Assembly: GCA_916048055.1 (NCBI GenBank)
Contig: CAJZHL010000031.1
Span: 558,001 to 622,000 of the forward strand
Direction: 5' to 3'
DNA: 64,000 nt
DNA from: Pedinophyceae sp. YPF-701
Taxonomy: Eukaryota; Chlorophyta; Pedinophyceae
Shown: positions 35,061-45,603 of the stretch, one piece after another
Position numbering within the stretch: the stretch's first letter is position 1
Layout of the letters: each line of letters begins with the position of its first letter
Translations under genes and position numbers: made by a program
The notes under the pieces: generated by a model
Databases searched by the model: none
What the model saw: the letters and a program-made list of their open reading frames with translations, nothing else
Told to the model about the DNA's origin: nothing

Positions 35061-35557
35061 GGGCACTCCTTTGATGTTCTGTCCGACTTTCGTCCGCCGG
35101 GGCGTTCTCGCGGGAGCGCGGTTCTCGCGCCCTCTCGACCGCCGCGGCGGTGCCACCGGCGCCACTTTAGCGGGGCGGGTGGCGCTCGCGCCCCGTTTCC
35201 GCCCCCGGGCGCTCCGCTCCGGCCGCCCCCTGCGTGCCCGGCCTCGCTGTTGTGGGCCCGCGGCGGTCGCCCTGCGGCGCCGCGCGCCGGCTGCTTGCGC
35301 CCGACCTGCGCGTACGGACGTGTGGGGTCCGCCGGGCTGCGGCTCCGTCGCGCGCGCGTCCTCGCGGAGCCGGAAACCGCCGCGGAGCCATGTTGCTCGC
35401 CGGGGCCCTGCGCGCCGCTCGCGGGCCGTCCCGTGGGGCCTCCTCGCCGCTCCAGCGCCCGCGTGCGGGTCGTCTCCCGGGTGTCTGCACCTAAATCCGC
35501 GCCGGCGTCGCCGTCGTGCGCGGAACGGCGCTGCCACGCCGGCGTCTGCAGGCCTCA

Positions 35558-35575
35558 AAAAATGTTTGCATTTTT
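35558..35575. other. AT-rich hairpin in unit A
   Basis: AAAAATG-TTTG-CATTTTT is a perfect 7-bp stem with a 4-nt loop in an otherwise very GC-rich tract. It is preserved in unit B at about 37661-37678. Confidence 0.7.
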
Positions 35576-36313
35576 GCGACCCTGTGCTCGTTCGACGGCC
35601 TCGCGGCCTGTGTCGCGGCGTGCCGACCTGTCTCGGTGTAGTGCAGCGTCTGGTGCGGGGCAAGGGGCGCGCGCGTCCCTGCACGCTCTGTGATGGCCCG
35701 ATTCCTCTGCCCCCGGCGGCGATGTCACCCTTCAAGGTGGTCCCTGTGCGCGCCGTCGCGGTTGCGTGCGGGGTTTCGCGGAGCGGATGTCGCGTCGCTT
35801 CCGGCCGCGTGCCCCGCTGGCGGCCTCGCTGTGCGGCGGACGTTCGGGCACGTGTGCGTCGTCGTCGTCACACAGTCGTGACGCCTCGGCAGCGCGCGGT
35901 GGAGCTTTGCTGGCGGGCATCGGCACGGGATGTCGGCTCACAGGTTGCGGCCTTCGCCGTCTGTCGCCGCCGTCGTCGCTGTCGCTGTTCGCGCAGAGCC
36001 CAGGAATGAGGGAGCGCTCAACCTCCTCGCTGGCGACCTGCATGGCGATCTACGTGTGCGGCCGCTGCGCGCTGCAGCGCACCAGCAACCGCAATGGCCG
36101 TCGCTGACCGCCACGTGCTCCATCCCACAGTCGCTTCGCGCACCACACGTGCGGAGACCTCCGCGCCCACACTGCCGCGGCGGACGCTGATGCAACGTGC
36201 GCGCCGTCCACACTCAAGCGCCTCGCGGTGAGCCCCCACCCTCGACGTCCCGGACGCCACGCGAACAGTGCCCACACACCCCACAGTGTCCAACGCCACC
36301 CGCCTTCCTGCAG

Positions 36314-36568
36314 AAGCTCGGCTACGACGGGCCCGAGCCCGCCACCAAGCAGGACGCCCAGAAGATCAAGTTCCACCTCACCGGCACGGAAGCCAGCAAG
36401 GGCGCCAACCCCAGCGCGCAGCCCATCACCACCACCACGCCCAAGAGCGAGCACGTGAAGAAGCGCCAGCTCGCGATCGACGACCTCGTGGACTCCGGCG
36501 AGGACACCACCCACCCGATCACCCCGCCCAAGGTGCAGCGCACCAACAACCGCGAGGGCCGTCGCTGA
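36314..36568 (+). CDS. terminal exon of an unrecognised gene, unit A copy
   Basis: A CTTCCTGCAG acceptor precedes an 84-codon frame that begins KLGYDGPEPATKQ and ends QRTNNREGRR-stop. Codons end almost entirely in C or G, unlike the surrounding sequence. Unit B has the same exon with two amino-acid changes (Y/H, T/N) and one in-frame two-codon insertion. The protein is hydrophilic and Thr/Lys-rich. No family was recognised and upstream exons were not found. It could be the 3' exon of a small, highly expressed gene. Confidence 0.5.
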   Translation, partial: KLGYDGPEPATKQDAQKIKFHLTGTEASKGANPSAQPITTTTPKSEHVKKRQLAIDDLVDSGEDTTHPITPPKVQRTNNREGRR

Positions 36569-37163
36569 GCGCCGTGCTCCATCCTACGGTCGCGTCGCGC
36601 ACAACGCGTGCGGAGACCTCCGCGCCCACGCTGCCGCGGCGGACGCCCACGCGACTGGCGCGGCATCCATACAGACGAGCCCGCATTAGGCGGGACAGGC
36701 CCTCCTACCTCGACACCAATAAATAGACTTTCACAAAACAAAAACAAACTACCCTGCACACCACCTGTCGCCCGCCGCTGCAGCCCGTGCACCGCGAGTT
36801 TCCGGCACTGATGTGAACCTTCCGGCCGCACATACTCGCCTCACGCACAACCGCACCTCCACGCACGCCCCCACAAGCACCCGCCCGCCGCCAATCACAC
36901 AGCACCGTCAACCCCGCCTCATCGCAACCTGCCGCACCTGCTCCACACCCACACCGACATGCCGCACACGCGAAGAATGTTACTCACCTCACCTCACCTC
37001 ACAGCCCACGACACGACACCCCACACCAGCAAGAGCACATGTCACGCAGCGCCGTCCAATCGCACGCGCCCCGCCATATCAACTTCCTCTCGCAACACCA
37101 CGTTCACGGCGCTGCTCAATCACCCAATTCCACGGCCGCAGCGCAAGCGGAGGCCGTTGTCTC

Positions 37164-39274
37164 GGGCACTCCTTTAATGTTCTGTCCGACTTTGGTCCGC
37201 CGGGGCCTTCTCGCGGGAGCGCGGTTCTCGCGCCCTCTCGACCGCCGCGCCGGTGCCACCGGCGTCACTTTAGCGGGGCGGGTGGCGCTCGCGCCCCGTT
37301 TCCGCCCCCGGGCGCTCCGCTCCGGCCGCCCCCTGCGTGCCCGGCCTCGCTGTTGTGGGCCCGCGGCGGTCGCCCTGCGGCGCCGCGCGCCGGCTGCTTG
37401 CGCCCGACCTGCGCGTACGGACGTGCGGGGTCCGCCGGGCTGCGGCTCCGTCGCGCGCGCGTCCTCGCGGAGCCGGAAACCGCCGCGGAGCCATGTTGCT
37501 CGCCGGGGCCCTGCGCGCCGCTCGCGGGCCGTCCCGTGGGCCCTCCTCGCCGCTCCAGCGCCCGCGTGCGGGTCGCCTTCCGGGTGTCTGCACCTAAATC
37601 CGCGCCGGCGTCGCCGTCGTGCGCGGAACGGCGCGGCCACGCCGGCGTCTGCAGGCCCCAAAAAATGTTTGCATTTTTGCGACCCTGTGCTCGTTCGACG
37701 GCCTCGCGGCCTTTGTCGCGGCGTGCCGACCTGTCTCGGTGTAGTGCAGCGTCTGGTGCGGGTCAAGGGGCGCGCACGTCCCTGCACGCTCTGTGATGGC
37801 CCGATTCCTCTGCCACCGGCGGCGATGTCACCCTTCAAGGTGGTCCCTGTGCGCGCCGTCGCGGTTGCGTGCGGGGTTTCGCGGAGCGGATGTCGCGTCG
37901 CTTCCGGCCGCGTGCCCCGCTGGCGGCCTCGCTGTGTGGCGGACGTTCGCGCACGTGTGCGTCGTCGTCGTGCACACAGTCGTGACGCCTCGGCAGCGCG
38001 CGGTGGAGCTTTGCTGGCGGGCATCGGCACGGGATATCGGCTCACAGGTTGCGGCCTTCGCCGTCTGTCGCCGCCGTCGTCGCTGTCGCTGTTCGCGCAG
38101 AGCCCAGGAATGAGTGAGCGCTCAACCTCCTCGCTGGCGACCTGCATGGCGATCTACGTGTGCGGCCGCTGCGCGCTGCAGCGCACCAGCAACCGCAATG
38201 GCCGTCGCTGACCGCCACGTGCTCCATCCCACAGTCGCTTCGCGCACCACACGTGCGGAGACCTCCGCGCCCACACTGCCGCGGCGAACGCTGACGCAAC
38301 GTGCGCGCCGTCCACACCCATGCGCCTCGCGGTGAGCCCCCGCCCTCGACGTCCCGGACGCCACGCGAACAGTGCCCACACACCCCACAGTGTCCAACGC
38401 CACCCGCTTTCCTGCAGAAGCTCGGCCACGACGGGCCCGAGCCCGCCACCAAGCAGGACGCCCAGAAGATCAAGTTCCACCTCAACGGCACGGAAGCCAG
38501 CAAGGGCGCCAACCCCAGCGCGCAGCCCATCACGTGCACCACCACCACGCCCAAGAGCGAGCACGTGAAGAAGCGCCAGCTCGCGATCGACGACCTCGTG
38601 GACTCCGGCGAGGACACCACCCACCCGATCACCCCGCCCAAGGTGCAGCGCACCAACAACCGCGAGGGCCGTCGCTGAGCGCCGTGCTCCATCCTACGGT
38701 CGCGTCGCGCACAACGCGTGCGGAGACCTCCGTGCCCACGCTGCCGCGGCGGACGCCCACGCGACTGGCGCGGCATCCATACAGATGAGCCCGCATTAGG
38801 CGGGACAGCCCCTCCTACCTCCACACCAAAAAATATACCTTCACAAAACAAAAACAAACTACCCTGCACACCGCCTGTCGCCCGCCGCTGCAGCCCGTGC
38901 ACCGCGAGTTTCCGGCACTGATGTGAACCTTCCGGCCGCACATACTCGCCTCACGCACAACCGCACCTCCACGCACGCCCCCACAAGCACCCGCCCGCCG
39001 CCAATCACACAGCACCGTCAACCCCGCCTCATCGCAACCTGCCGCACCTGCTCCACACCCACACCGACATGCCGCACACGCGAAGAATGTTACTCACCTC
39101 ACCTCACCTCACAGCCCACGACACGACACGCCCCACATCGCAAAAGCACATGTCACGCAGCGCCGTCCAATCGCACGCGCCCTGCCATATCAACTTCCTC
39201 TCGCAACACCACGTTCACGGCGCTGCTCAATCACCCAATTCCACGGCCGCAGCGCAAGCGGAGGCCGTTGTCTC
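37164..39274 (+). repeat. 2.1-kb tandem repeat unit B
   Basis: Second copy of unit A, starting immediately after it. Its right end stops at GGCCGTTGTCTC and then runs into unrelated sequence. It is about 8 bp longer than unit A. Confidence 0.93.
38418..38678 (+). CDS. terminal exon of an unrecognised gene, unit B copy
   Basis: An 86-codon counterpart of the exon at 36314-36568, with the same acceptor and stop. It differs by Tyr to His, Thr to Asn and insertion of two codons (Thr-Cys region) before TTTPKSEH. Upstream exons are unknown. Confidence 0.5.
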   Translation, partial: KLGHDGPEPATKQDAQKIKFHLNGTEASKGANPSAQPITCTTTTPKSEHVKKRQLAIDDLVDSGEDTTHPITPPKVQRTNNREGRR

Positions 39275-40498
39275 TGCACCTAATGACGCTTGTGTCCGTC
39301 TGACGGCGCGGCCCGCGTCGCCCGGGCGGGATACGATGGTGCCGCGCGGCGCGGGGCAATGCTGAAGTTCGGAGAACCCGTCAGAGCGAGCGCAAGACGT
39401 GTGGGCTGCGGTCGCGGTCGTTCTCGGCCCTCGCTTTTCACTCGAGTGCGCTTCGCGTTCGCGCTCCACTGCGAGGCCGGCCTCGCGGGATCCCGTGACC
39501 TCCCCACGCTCGACTTCAGGGAACCCAGAGACCTGTGTGCCGGACGCCCCTGCAGCCTCTCGCGGTCACCTCGGCACCCTGCACTGCGTCGCATGCGGTC
39601 CCGGTGAAGCCCACGGTGAGTCCCGCGGCCCGGCGCACGCGAACGCATTCGACCATTTCCGTCACCCGACCCGCGACCCCTCTCGGCCGCGCAGCACGCA
39701 CGCGGAGCCGCATGCCTCTGTTCTGCGGCAATCGCCCTCCCGCGCCACCACGCGCCATCACCCGCCCCAGCGCCCCCGGCCGCAGCTTCCCCGTCCCCAC
39801 CCGCCCGCGCATCCCAGCCCCAGCCGCGCCCTCGCAAGCCGCGCATTCCGCACTGCAGTCCACTCCCTGTGCTAGTATCCCGCCCGGGGAGCCGCGCCGT
39901 GGCCCGCCCGCCGACGTCCCGCGCCGCCCCGGCCTCCTCACACCCGCAGGTAACCCACGACCACGTTGATGAGGGCAAGCGTCCCAGCGCGGCACCACAC
40001 GAGACTCTGTTCCACCTCGCGCAGCCTGCTTCGCGCCAGCAGCTCTGCGCGCGCCGCCCTCCGCGGATCTCCGGATCTCTTCCGCCCGGCCGAGCTGCAC
40101 GTTCGCGCCCCGCTCGGCCTCCACTGCCCCGGCAGCGGAGGCCCCTCCGCTAGGCGCCGCGCGGGCCGCACCGCGCCCGCCCCCGCTGTCGAGGACGCCG
40201 CGGCCGGCACTGCGACGCTCGACGGCCCCCCGGCGGCCCGCGGGTCGCACGCCGACCTCCTCGACCTAGAACACCCGGAGAAGCGCCCGGACGCCCGCCA
40301 GAGAGACCTCCAGCGAGCCCTCGCGACCTTCACCCAGGGGGCGAAGAAGCAGGCCCGTTTCGGGCGCCAGCAGCGCCCTCGCGGCCCCGGCGCCGGCGCT
40401 CCCGGCAGGAACCGCGCCGCCAAGAGCCCCGCGCGCGCGGCGTCCCCGGAGCCCGCGCCCGCGGCGCGCGTCTCGCCTGGCCCGTCGCGCTCGGGCGC
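39275..40498. other. region between tandem repeat and PP2C
   Basis: No secure gene. A plus-strand frame at about 39966-40490 (DLEHPEKRPDARQRDLQRAL) has protein-like composition and could be an upstream exon of the PP2C gene or of another gene, but it is in a different frame and no clear splice pair was found. Confidence 0.4.
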
Positions 40499-42307
40499 AT
40501 GTCCGCTCCCGACCGCCTCGGCCGCAACCGCTCGTACCGCGCGACGATGGACCGCGACGACGCCCACGGCAACGGCGGCGCCTCCGTCGCCACGGGCGCC
40601 CGCACCGCCGCCGGCGCCCGCACCACCGCGCCCGCCGCCGGCCGCCGCAGCGCCGCGACCACCGCCTCCAAGGTCGTCGTCGGCTCCAAGGCCGGCGCCG
40701 CGGCGTCCAACGCCCGCCTGCTCTCCAACCAGGCCGCGATGAACGTCTCGCGCAAGAAGATCACCGCCACGCTCCCCACGAGCACGCACACGACGGCGGT
40801 GGACGACCTCATGGACCTGGACCGCCCCGGGTCCAAGCAGCGCGCCGGCGCTGCGCGCGCGAGCGTCACGCGCGGGCCCGTGCAGCGCGCCGCCGCGAGC
40901 ACGACCCGGCTGAACGTCACGCGCCCGCAGCACGCCGACGCGCTCGACGTCCTGCTCGCCGCTGAGAAGGCCGCGTCCACGGCCGCGGGCGCGGTGGCCG
41001 CGCAGCCGTCGCCGCTGCCGTCGCCCGCGCCGTCCCGCACGAACAGTCTCGTCTCGGCGCTGCCCGACGCGATCAACGGCAAGGACCCCGGGGGCGTCGC
41101 GGCCGCGGACGCGGCCGAGGAGCTCGCGGACGCGGCGCGCGTCGGCCCGAGCGGCGTCGCGGTCCCCGTCGCGATCACCGGCGTCCACCGCGTCCGCGGC
41201 GGGCGGCCCTACATGGAGGACCGCCACACCGTCGTCGAGGGGCTGTCCTCCGTGACGTCCGCGATGCTGACGCGGCAGGGGCAGCAGGAGCCGTCGCGGA
41301 CGTACGTGGCCGTCTTCGACGGCCACAACGGCGCGGACTGCGCGGAGATCGCCGCCCGCGACGTACACCGGTACCTTTCGTGCCACGCGGGGTTCAACAT
41401 GGAGCCGCCGTCGCCGGAGGTGGACTTCCGCGCCGCGGAGGCCGCCGCGCAGCGCGCCCCGGAGAGCCCGTACCACCGCGACGGCAAGGTCGCGGCGTTC
41501 AAGGACGCGTTCCGGCAGGTCGACGAGGACATTATCCAAAAGTGCAACAGCGGCGTGGCGCGCGGGGGCTCGACGGCGCTCGCGCTGCTGCGCGAGAACA
41601 ACCTCCTGTACGCGGCGCACGCGGGGGACTCGCGCGCGGTGCTCGGGCGCAACGGCAAGGCGCTGCGGCTCACCGTCGACCATAAGCCGAACCTCCCGCG
41701 CGAGCGGCGGCGCATCGTGGACAACGGCGGCATGGTCGAGCTCGTGGGGTGCTGGCGCGTCATCATCGCGACGCCCGGCGAGGGCCGCGTGCTGTCCGGC
41801 CTGGCGGTGTCGCGGTCGCTCGGGGACGTGGAGTTCAAGCAGCCGACGAAGCTGGTGACGGAGGAGCCGGACGTGTCGCGGCTGAGGCTGACCCCGAACG
41901 ACAACATGGTGATCGCGGCGTCGGACGGGCTGTGGGACGTGATGTCGGACCAGGACGCGGTGGAGCTGGCGACGCGCACGGTGCGCGGGTGGCTGCGGCA
42001 ACGCGACCGCAGCAGCCCCGCGGCGTCGCCGTCGCAGCGCGGGCTGGTCCGGCGGACGTCGCGGTCGGGCCAGTCGCCCAGCGCGCTCAGCAGCACGGCG
42101 GCGCGGCTCGGGCTCTCGCGGTCGTCGTCCAAGGTGCTGTCGCCCGGCTCGGAGCCGTCGACGCCGAAGACGGGGCCGGGGTGGGGCGCGGAGCGCGTGC
42201 CGCAGGCCGCGGCTGAGGCGGCGGCGAAGGCGCTGTGCGAGCGCGCGCTGAGAGAGGGGAGCATGGACAACATCACTTGCGTCGTCATGCTGCTGCAGTG
42301 GCCGTAG
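40499..42307 (+). CDS. PP2C-family protein phosphatase
   Basis: A single open frame of 602 aa with the PP2C motifs in order: GGRPYMEDRH (about 233-242), VFDGHNG (about 272-278), GGSTA, HAGDSRAVL, DHKP, SGLAVSRSLGD, EEPDV, ASDGLWDVMSDQ and DNITCVVM near the end. The metal-binding Asp residues are all present, so it should be an active Mg/Mn-dependent Ser/Thr phosphatase. The first 230 residues are Ala/Thr-rich, low-complexity and without recognisable domains. A Ser-rich insert of about 60 residues (SSPAASPSQRG...) lies between the DGLWD and DNIT motifs. Start at the first Met (40499); Met at 40547 or an upstream exon are alternatives. Confidence 0.9.
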   Translation: MSAPDRLGRNRSYRATMDRDDAHGNGGASVATGARTAAGARTTAPAAGRRSAATTASKVVVGSKAGAAASNARLLSNQAAMNVSRKKITATLPTSTHTTAVDDLMDLDRPGSKQRAGAARASVTRGPVQRAAASTTRLNVTRPQHADALDVLLAAEKAASTAAGAVAAQPSPLPSPAPSRTNSLVSALPDAINGKDPGGVAAADAAEELADAARVGPSGVAVPVAITGVHRVRGGRPYMEDRHTVVEGLSSVTSAMLTRQGQQEPSRTYVAVFDGHNGADCAEIAARDVHRYLSCHAGFNMEPPSPEVDFRAAEAAAQRAPESPYHRDGKVAAFKDAFRQVDEDIIQKCNSGVARGGSTALALLRENNLLYAAHAGDSRAVLGRNGKALRLTVDHKPNLPRERRRIVDNGGMVELVGCWRVIIATPGEGRVLSGLAVSRSLGDVEFKQPTKLVTEEPDVSRLRLTPNDNMVIAASDGLWDVMSDQDAVELATRTVRGWLRQRDRSSPAASPSQRGLVRRTSRSGQSPSALSSTAARLGLSRSSSKVLSPGSEPSTPKTGPGWGAERVPQAAAEAAAKALCERALREGSMDNITCVVMLLQWP

Positions 42308-43920
42308 GCGGGGGAGTCGCAGGTGGCGGTGCGAGCGCGCGGAGGCTGCTGTCAGGTGGAGGGGAGCGCGCAGCGCTCGCGGCCCGGGCCGTGCGGAGCG
42401 CGGCCGGTGCGCTGGCGAGGGTTGCGGGGTGGTGCCTGGGGCGTGGTGGCGGGCGCGTGGGCGTGCAGAGGGTGGCGTGGGATCGGGCGGTCGGCCCGCG
42501 GTGGCTTCGTAGCGAAAGTGTGAGACTTGTTCTCGGCGGAGGGGAGCGCGGTGGCTGTTTGCTGTTGACGGGGAGTGCGGGCGCGAGGGAGGGGCGAGCG
42601 GGCTCCGGTGCGCGCCGGGGCCGCCGCGCAGCACCGGCATGGTCCCGGCTCGGCGTGGCCGCGCGTTCCGGCCCGGCGGCGCCGGTGCACGCGCCCGCGG
42701 TCGGCCTGTCCGCTGTGTTAGGTTAGCGCGCGCGCGCCGGCGCGCGAAAGCGCCGCGACGGGATCCGCGGAATCGAGGCGTCGCATTTCGCCAAATCACC
42801 GCTGGTCCGCCGCCTCGACGCGGACCCGCCGGCCTGCGCGCGTGGCGACGACGTCAAGTGCCGAGCCCCCTCCCTACGCAGCGCCCTGTCCGGGCCTCTT
42901 CCGGCCACCGAACGACGCGCGCGAGGCACAACCTCGCGCGCGCTCGCGAAAGGCGCGTCGTCACGGGACCGTTTGCCGCTCCTGCGACGCAGAGACCGCG
43001 GCAGGAGCCTTCCGAGCCCGCACTCGGAGCGCCCCGCGTTCGCCCACGCGCCGTCTCTCCGCCCGGTTGCCCGGCCAGGCGAGATATCTTTCGTGCCAGA
43101 AAAGGCCGCGCTCCACGTGGTGACGAGCCAGGCGGAGCCAACGGAATGGAGGAGGGCGACCAGGCGTGGCTCCCTACCGGAGCGCTCGAGAAGTCCGCCG
43201 GCCCGAACGGCGGTCTGAGGGCGTCTTCCGGCCCCATGGCGCGCCCTGCCGGCCAGGGAACGCACCTGCACGGCCCCCCGGGGGACAAGCGAGCCTCGGA
43301 GGCGACCCTCCCGCCTCGCCAGGAAAATGGCGGCTCCCGGGGAGGCGCCCGGCACGGCTTGCCGCCGGCCCAGGCGCGCCACCAGACTTCGGCACCCACG
43401 AGCGCGGCCGGTCGGTCTGCGGGGGGCGGCTCCGACGTCGCACCCGGCCCCAACGCCCCAGCCCGGCCAACGCAGGCGGCGCGCAAACCGGCCGCGTTCC
43501 CGGCCGCGGCGAACGGCGCCGGGCAGTCCGGGCGCCTCGATTCCGGCCACACCGCGTCCCGGCGTCACGACGCCGGCTCCGAACGGCCCCGATTGCCTGC
43601 TACCGACCCTGCGGACGCCCCGGACATTTCCGTGCCGGTGCCCCCCCGCGGGGCCCGCACCGTGCCTCTCACGGACACTGCGGTGCGCGCCCCCGCCCCC
43701 CCGCCCCCCTGCCCTCCCCCCCGCGCCGCCCGGCCGCGTCGCGCGGCCCCAGCGCCCGCCGTGCGCCGCTGGCGCGCCCCGGCGCTCTAGCACCACTAGC
43801 CCTCCTGGCCGCCCGCGCGGCTCGTCCTGCGCGCCCCACGGCCCCGAGACCGTCCCTCACAGCCGCATTCCCCCCCGAGCTCCCCCGCAGAGCGCCGCGG
43901 CCGCCGCCGCGAACGCGCGC
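42308..43920. other. intergenic, PP2C to cysteine-cluster gene
   Basis: About 1.6 kb. Long open frames run on both strands at about 42640-43795, rich in Pro/Ala/Arg/Gly, without motifs. I read them as composition-driven. A CCCCCGCAG acceptor-like site at about 43890 could mark a 5' exon junction of the next gene. Confidence 0.4.
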
Positions 43921-45603
43921 ATGGCGCGGCAGGTCGCTGCTCCCCCCGCGGACGTAAGCGACCCCGCGACGACGCACCACCCCGTGCGCGCGGACTTCCG
44001 GCTGCTCTCGCCGGAATACGCCCTGGACTACTGCTACCGCAACGCCGGCGTCGACCCCGAGGCCGCGCGGCGGGAGCTCGACCGGCGATGCGCGATGTGT
44101 GGGTTGGCGCTGGGCGAGGTCCACGAGCTCTTCCGCGGCCGGTTCGCGTCGTGCTCCGCGCACAGACCGGCGTACTGCGTGTGCCTCGAGTGCGTCGCCA
44201 GCAAGCTCGCGCGCGGCGAGGGCGGGAAGTACGCGTGCCCGGTGGACGGCTGCTCGAAGCCTCTGTCAGTGTCGGCGACGCAATGGGGCGAGGACGAGGG
44301 GCGGCACCCGCGGCAGGAGCTCATCAGCGCGCTGCAGGTTCGCGTCGAGTGCCCCTTCTGCGGCCTCCGCGCGTTCGACACGGGCTCCGCGTGCGAGCTC
44401 GCGGCGCACATCCGCCGAGGCGGGTGCCACAAGACGCCCGTAGTTTGCCCCACGTGCCTGCGGGACGGCGCGGACCTCGCGGAGCACGGCGTGGTGCCCG
44501 CGGACGGCTTGATTCGGCACATGGTGGCCGCGCACGGCGTCGACGAGGCGAAGATACCGCAGGGCGAGCGCACGGCGATGGTGCTGCAGGCGCGCAAGGT
44601 GTCGCACGCGATCGGCGGGCTCGTGGTGTCGCACGCGGTGCTGCCGCAGGCGTCGCCGCCGGGGAGCCCGCGCCGCGCGCCGATGCGCGGGATGTGGTTC
44701 CCGCAGGCCGCGGGGGCCGCCTTCGCGCGGGGCGGCGGGATTGGCGGCGGCGGGGCGCCTCTGGACGAGTCCGCGCAGGCGACGCTCGCCGCGATGATCA
44801 GCGAGCGGAACACGCACACGTCGCGGGACTTCGACTTCCTCCCGCGCCCGGACAGCGAGAGCGACGACGAGATCCTGTACGACGACCCGCGCCGCGGCCA
44901 CAGCCGGAAGCGCGACCTGTCGCGCCGCGCAGGGGCGCCGAAGGTCCGCAAGGAGAAGAAGGCCGGCGGCGCGCGCCCGGCGATCAAGCCCGCGACGACG
45001 GCCGCGGCGATCCGGCCGCAGCAGGCCGCGCCGCGCCCGCAGGCGAAGCTGCACCGTGGCCTATCGGGGTCGTTCGACGCTGTGCCGCCGCGGCCGGCGG
45101 CCGTCGCGCCGTCGGTGCGGCGCCGGAGGGAGCTCGCGGGGTCCGGGTCGCTGACGGCCGCGATGGCGAACGCCGGGCGCGTCGCGCGGCTGACCGTGCA
45201 GGTGAAGGGCGACGGCGTTCTGGGCCCGAACAAGAGCAGCACGAAGGCGGCGCGCGGGCTGCACCGGCGGCTGCGCGCGAACCGGCGCGAGGCGTGCGAC
45301 ACGTGCGCGCCGCGGAAGGTCGGGTGCCGGTGCCCGTATGAGCCGGGCGAGAAGAAACCGGAAGGGTATGATTCCGACGTCCACGTTATACCGTCTGGGG
45401 CTGAGTCGGAGCTGACTGGGTGCTGGGCGCCGATGGGGACGTCGGACGGCGAGGGCCCCGCGGCGAAGCGCCAGCGCACGTCCGGGCCGCAGGAGTCGGC
45501 GGCGGGGGCGGCGGAGGCGGAGCTGGACGGCGTGGGGCTGGAGCCGGACGCGACGGCGCAGGAGGGCGGCGAGGACGCGAGCAAGAAGGAGTCGGAGTCG
45601 TGA
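43921..45603 (+). CDS. cysteine/histidine-cluster protein, putative zinc-binding, unknown function
   Basis: One open frame of 560 aa, no intron needed. Three Cys clusters are visible. Residues about 57-120 read CAMCG...CSAH...YCVCLEC...YACPVDGC, a RING- or TRAF-like arrangement. Residues about 144-204 read ECPFCG...HIRRGGCH...VCPTC...HMVAAH, like C2H2/TRAF fingers. Residues about 458-475 read ACDTCAPRKVGCRCPY, loosely like a Zn2Cys6 cluster. The rest is low-complexity and basic, with an acidic tail. It might be a ubiquitin ligase or a nucleic-acid-binding protein; neither is established. An upstream exon is possible because an acceptor-like site lies about 30 nt before the ATG. Confidence 0.7.
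   Translation: MARQVAAPPADVSDPATTHHPVRADFRLLSPEYALDYCYRNAGVDPEAARRELDRRCAMCGLALGEVHELFRGRFASCSAHRPAYCVCLECVASKLARGEGGKYACPVDGCSKPLSVSATQWGEDEGRHPRQELISALQVRVECPFCGLRAFDTGSACELAAHIRRGGCHKTPVVCPTCLRDGADLAEHGVVPADGLIRHMVAAHGVDEAKIPQGERTAMVLQARKVSHAIGGLVVSHAVLPQASPPGSPRRAPMRGMWFPQAAGAAFARGGGIGGGGAPLDESAQATLAAMISERNTHTSRDFDFLPRPDSESDDEILYDDPRRGHSRKRDLSRRAGAPKVRKEKKAGGARPAIKPATTAAAIRPQQAAPRPQAKLHRGLSGSFDAVPPRPAAVAPSVRRRRELAGSGSLTAAMANAGRVARLTVQVKGDGVLGPNKSSTKAARGLHRRLRANRREACDTCAPRKVGCRCPYEPGEKKPEGYDSDVHVIPSGAESELTGCWAPMGTSDGEGPAAKRQRTSGPQESAAGAAEAELDGVGLEPDATAQEGGEDASKKESES

Larger units (their letters stand above)
35061..37163 (+). repeat. 2.1-kb tandem repeat unit A
   Basis: This segment is directly repeated head-to-tail as unit B (37164-39274) with few differences, so the duplication is recent. 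Both start at GGGCACTCCTTT and end at GGCCGTTGTCTC. The unit holds GC-rich sequence of unclear coding status, a small AT hairpin, two related stop-exon modules (about 36075 and 36535) and an A-rich 3' segment (about 36717-36755). Indels of 2 bp and 6 bp separate the copies. Confidence 0.93.

Noticed and set aside
35061-38211. Long Arg/Ala/Cys-rich plus-strand frames in the 5' part of the tandem units
   Set aside because: A 2-bp indel separates the copies within this frame, and composition is not protein-like, so coding is not supported.
39938-42799. 953-residue minus-strand frame over PP2C
   Set aside because: Opposite strand carries all PP2C motifs; this frame is Arg/His-rich noise.
42639-43796. 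Long frames on both strands upstream of the Cys-cluster gene
   Set aside because: Pro/Ala/Gly/Arg composition on both strands at once and no motif; probably composition-driven.
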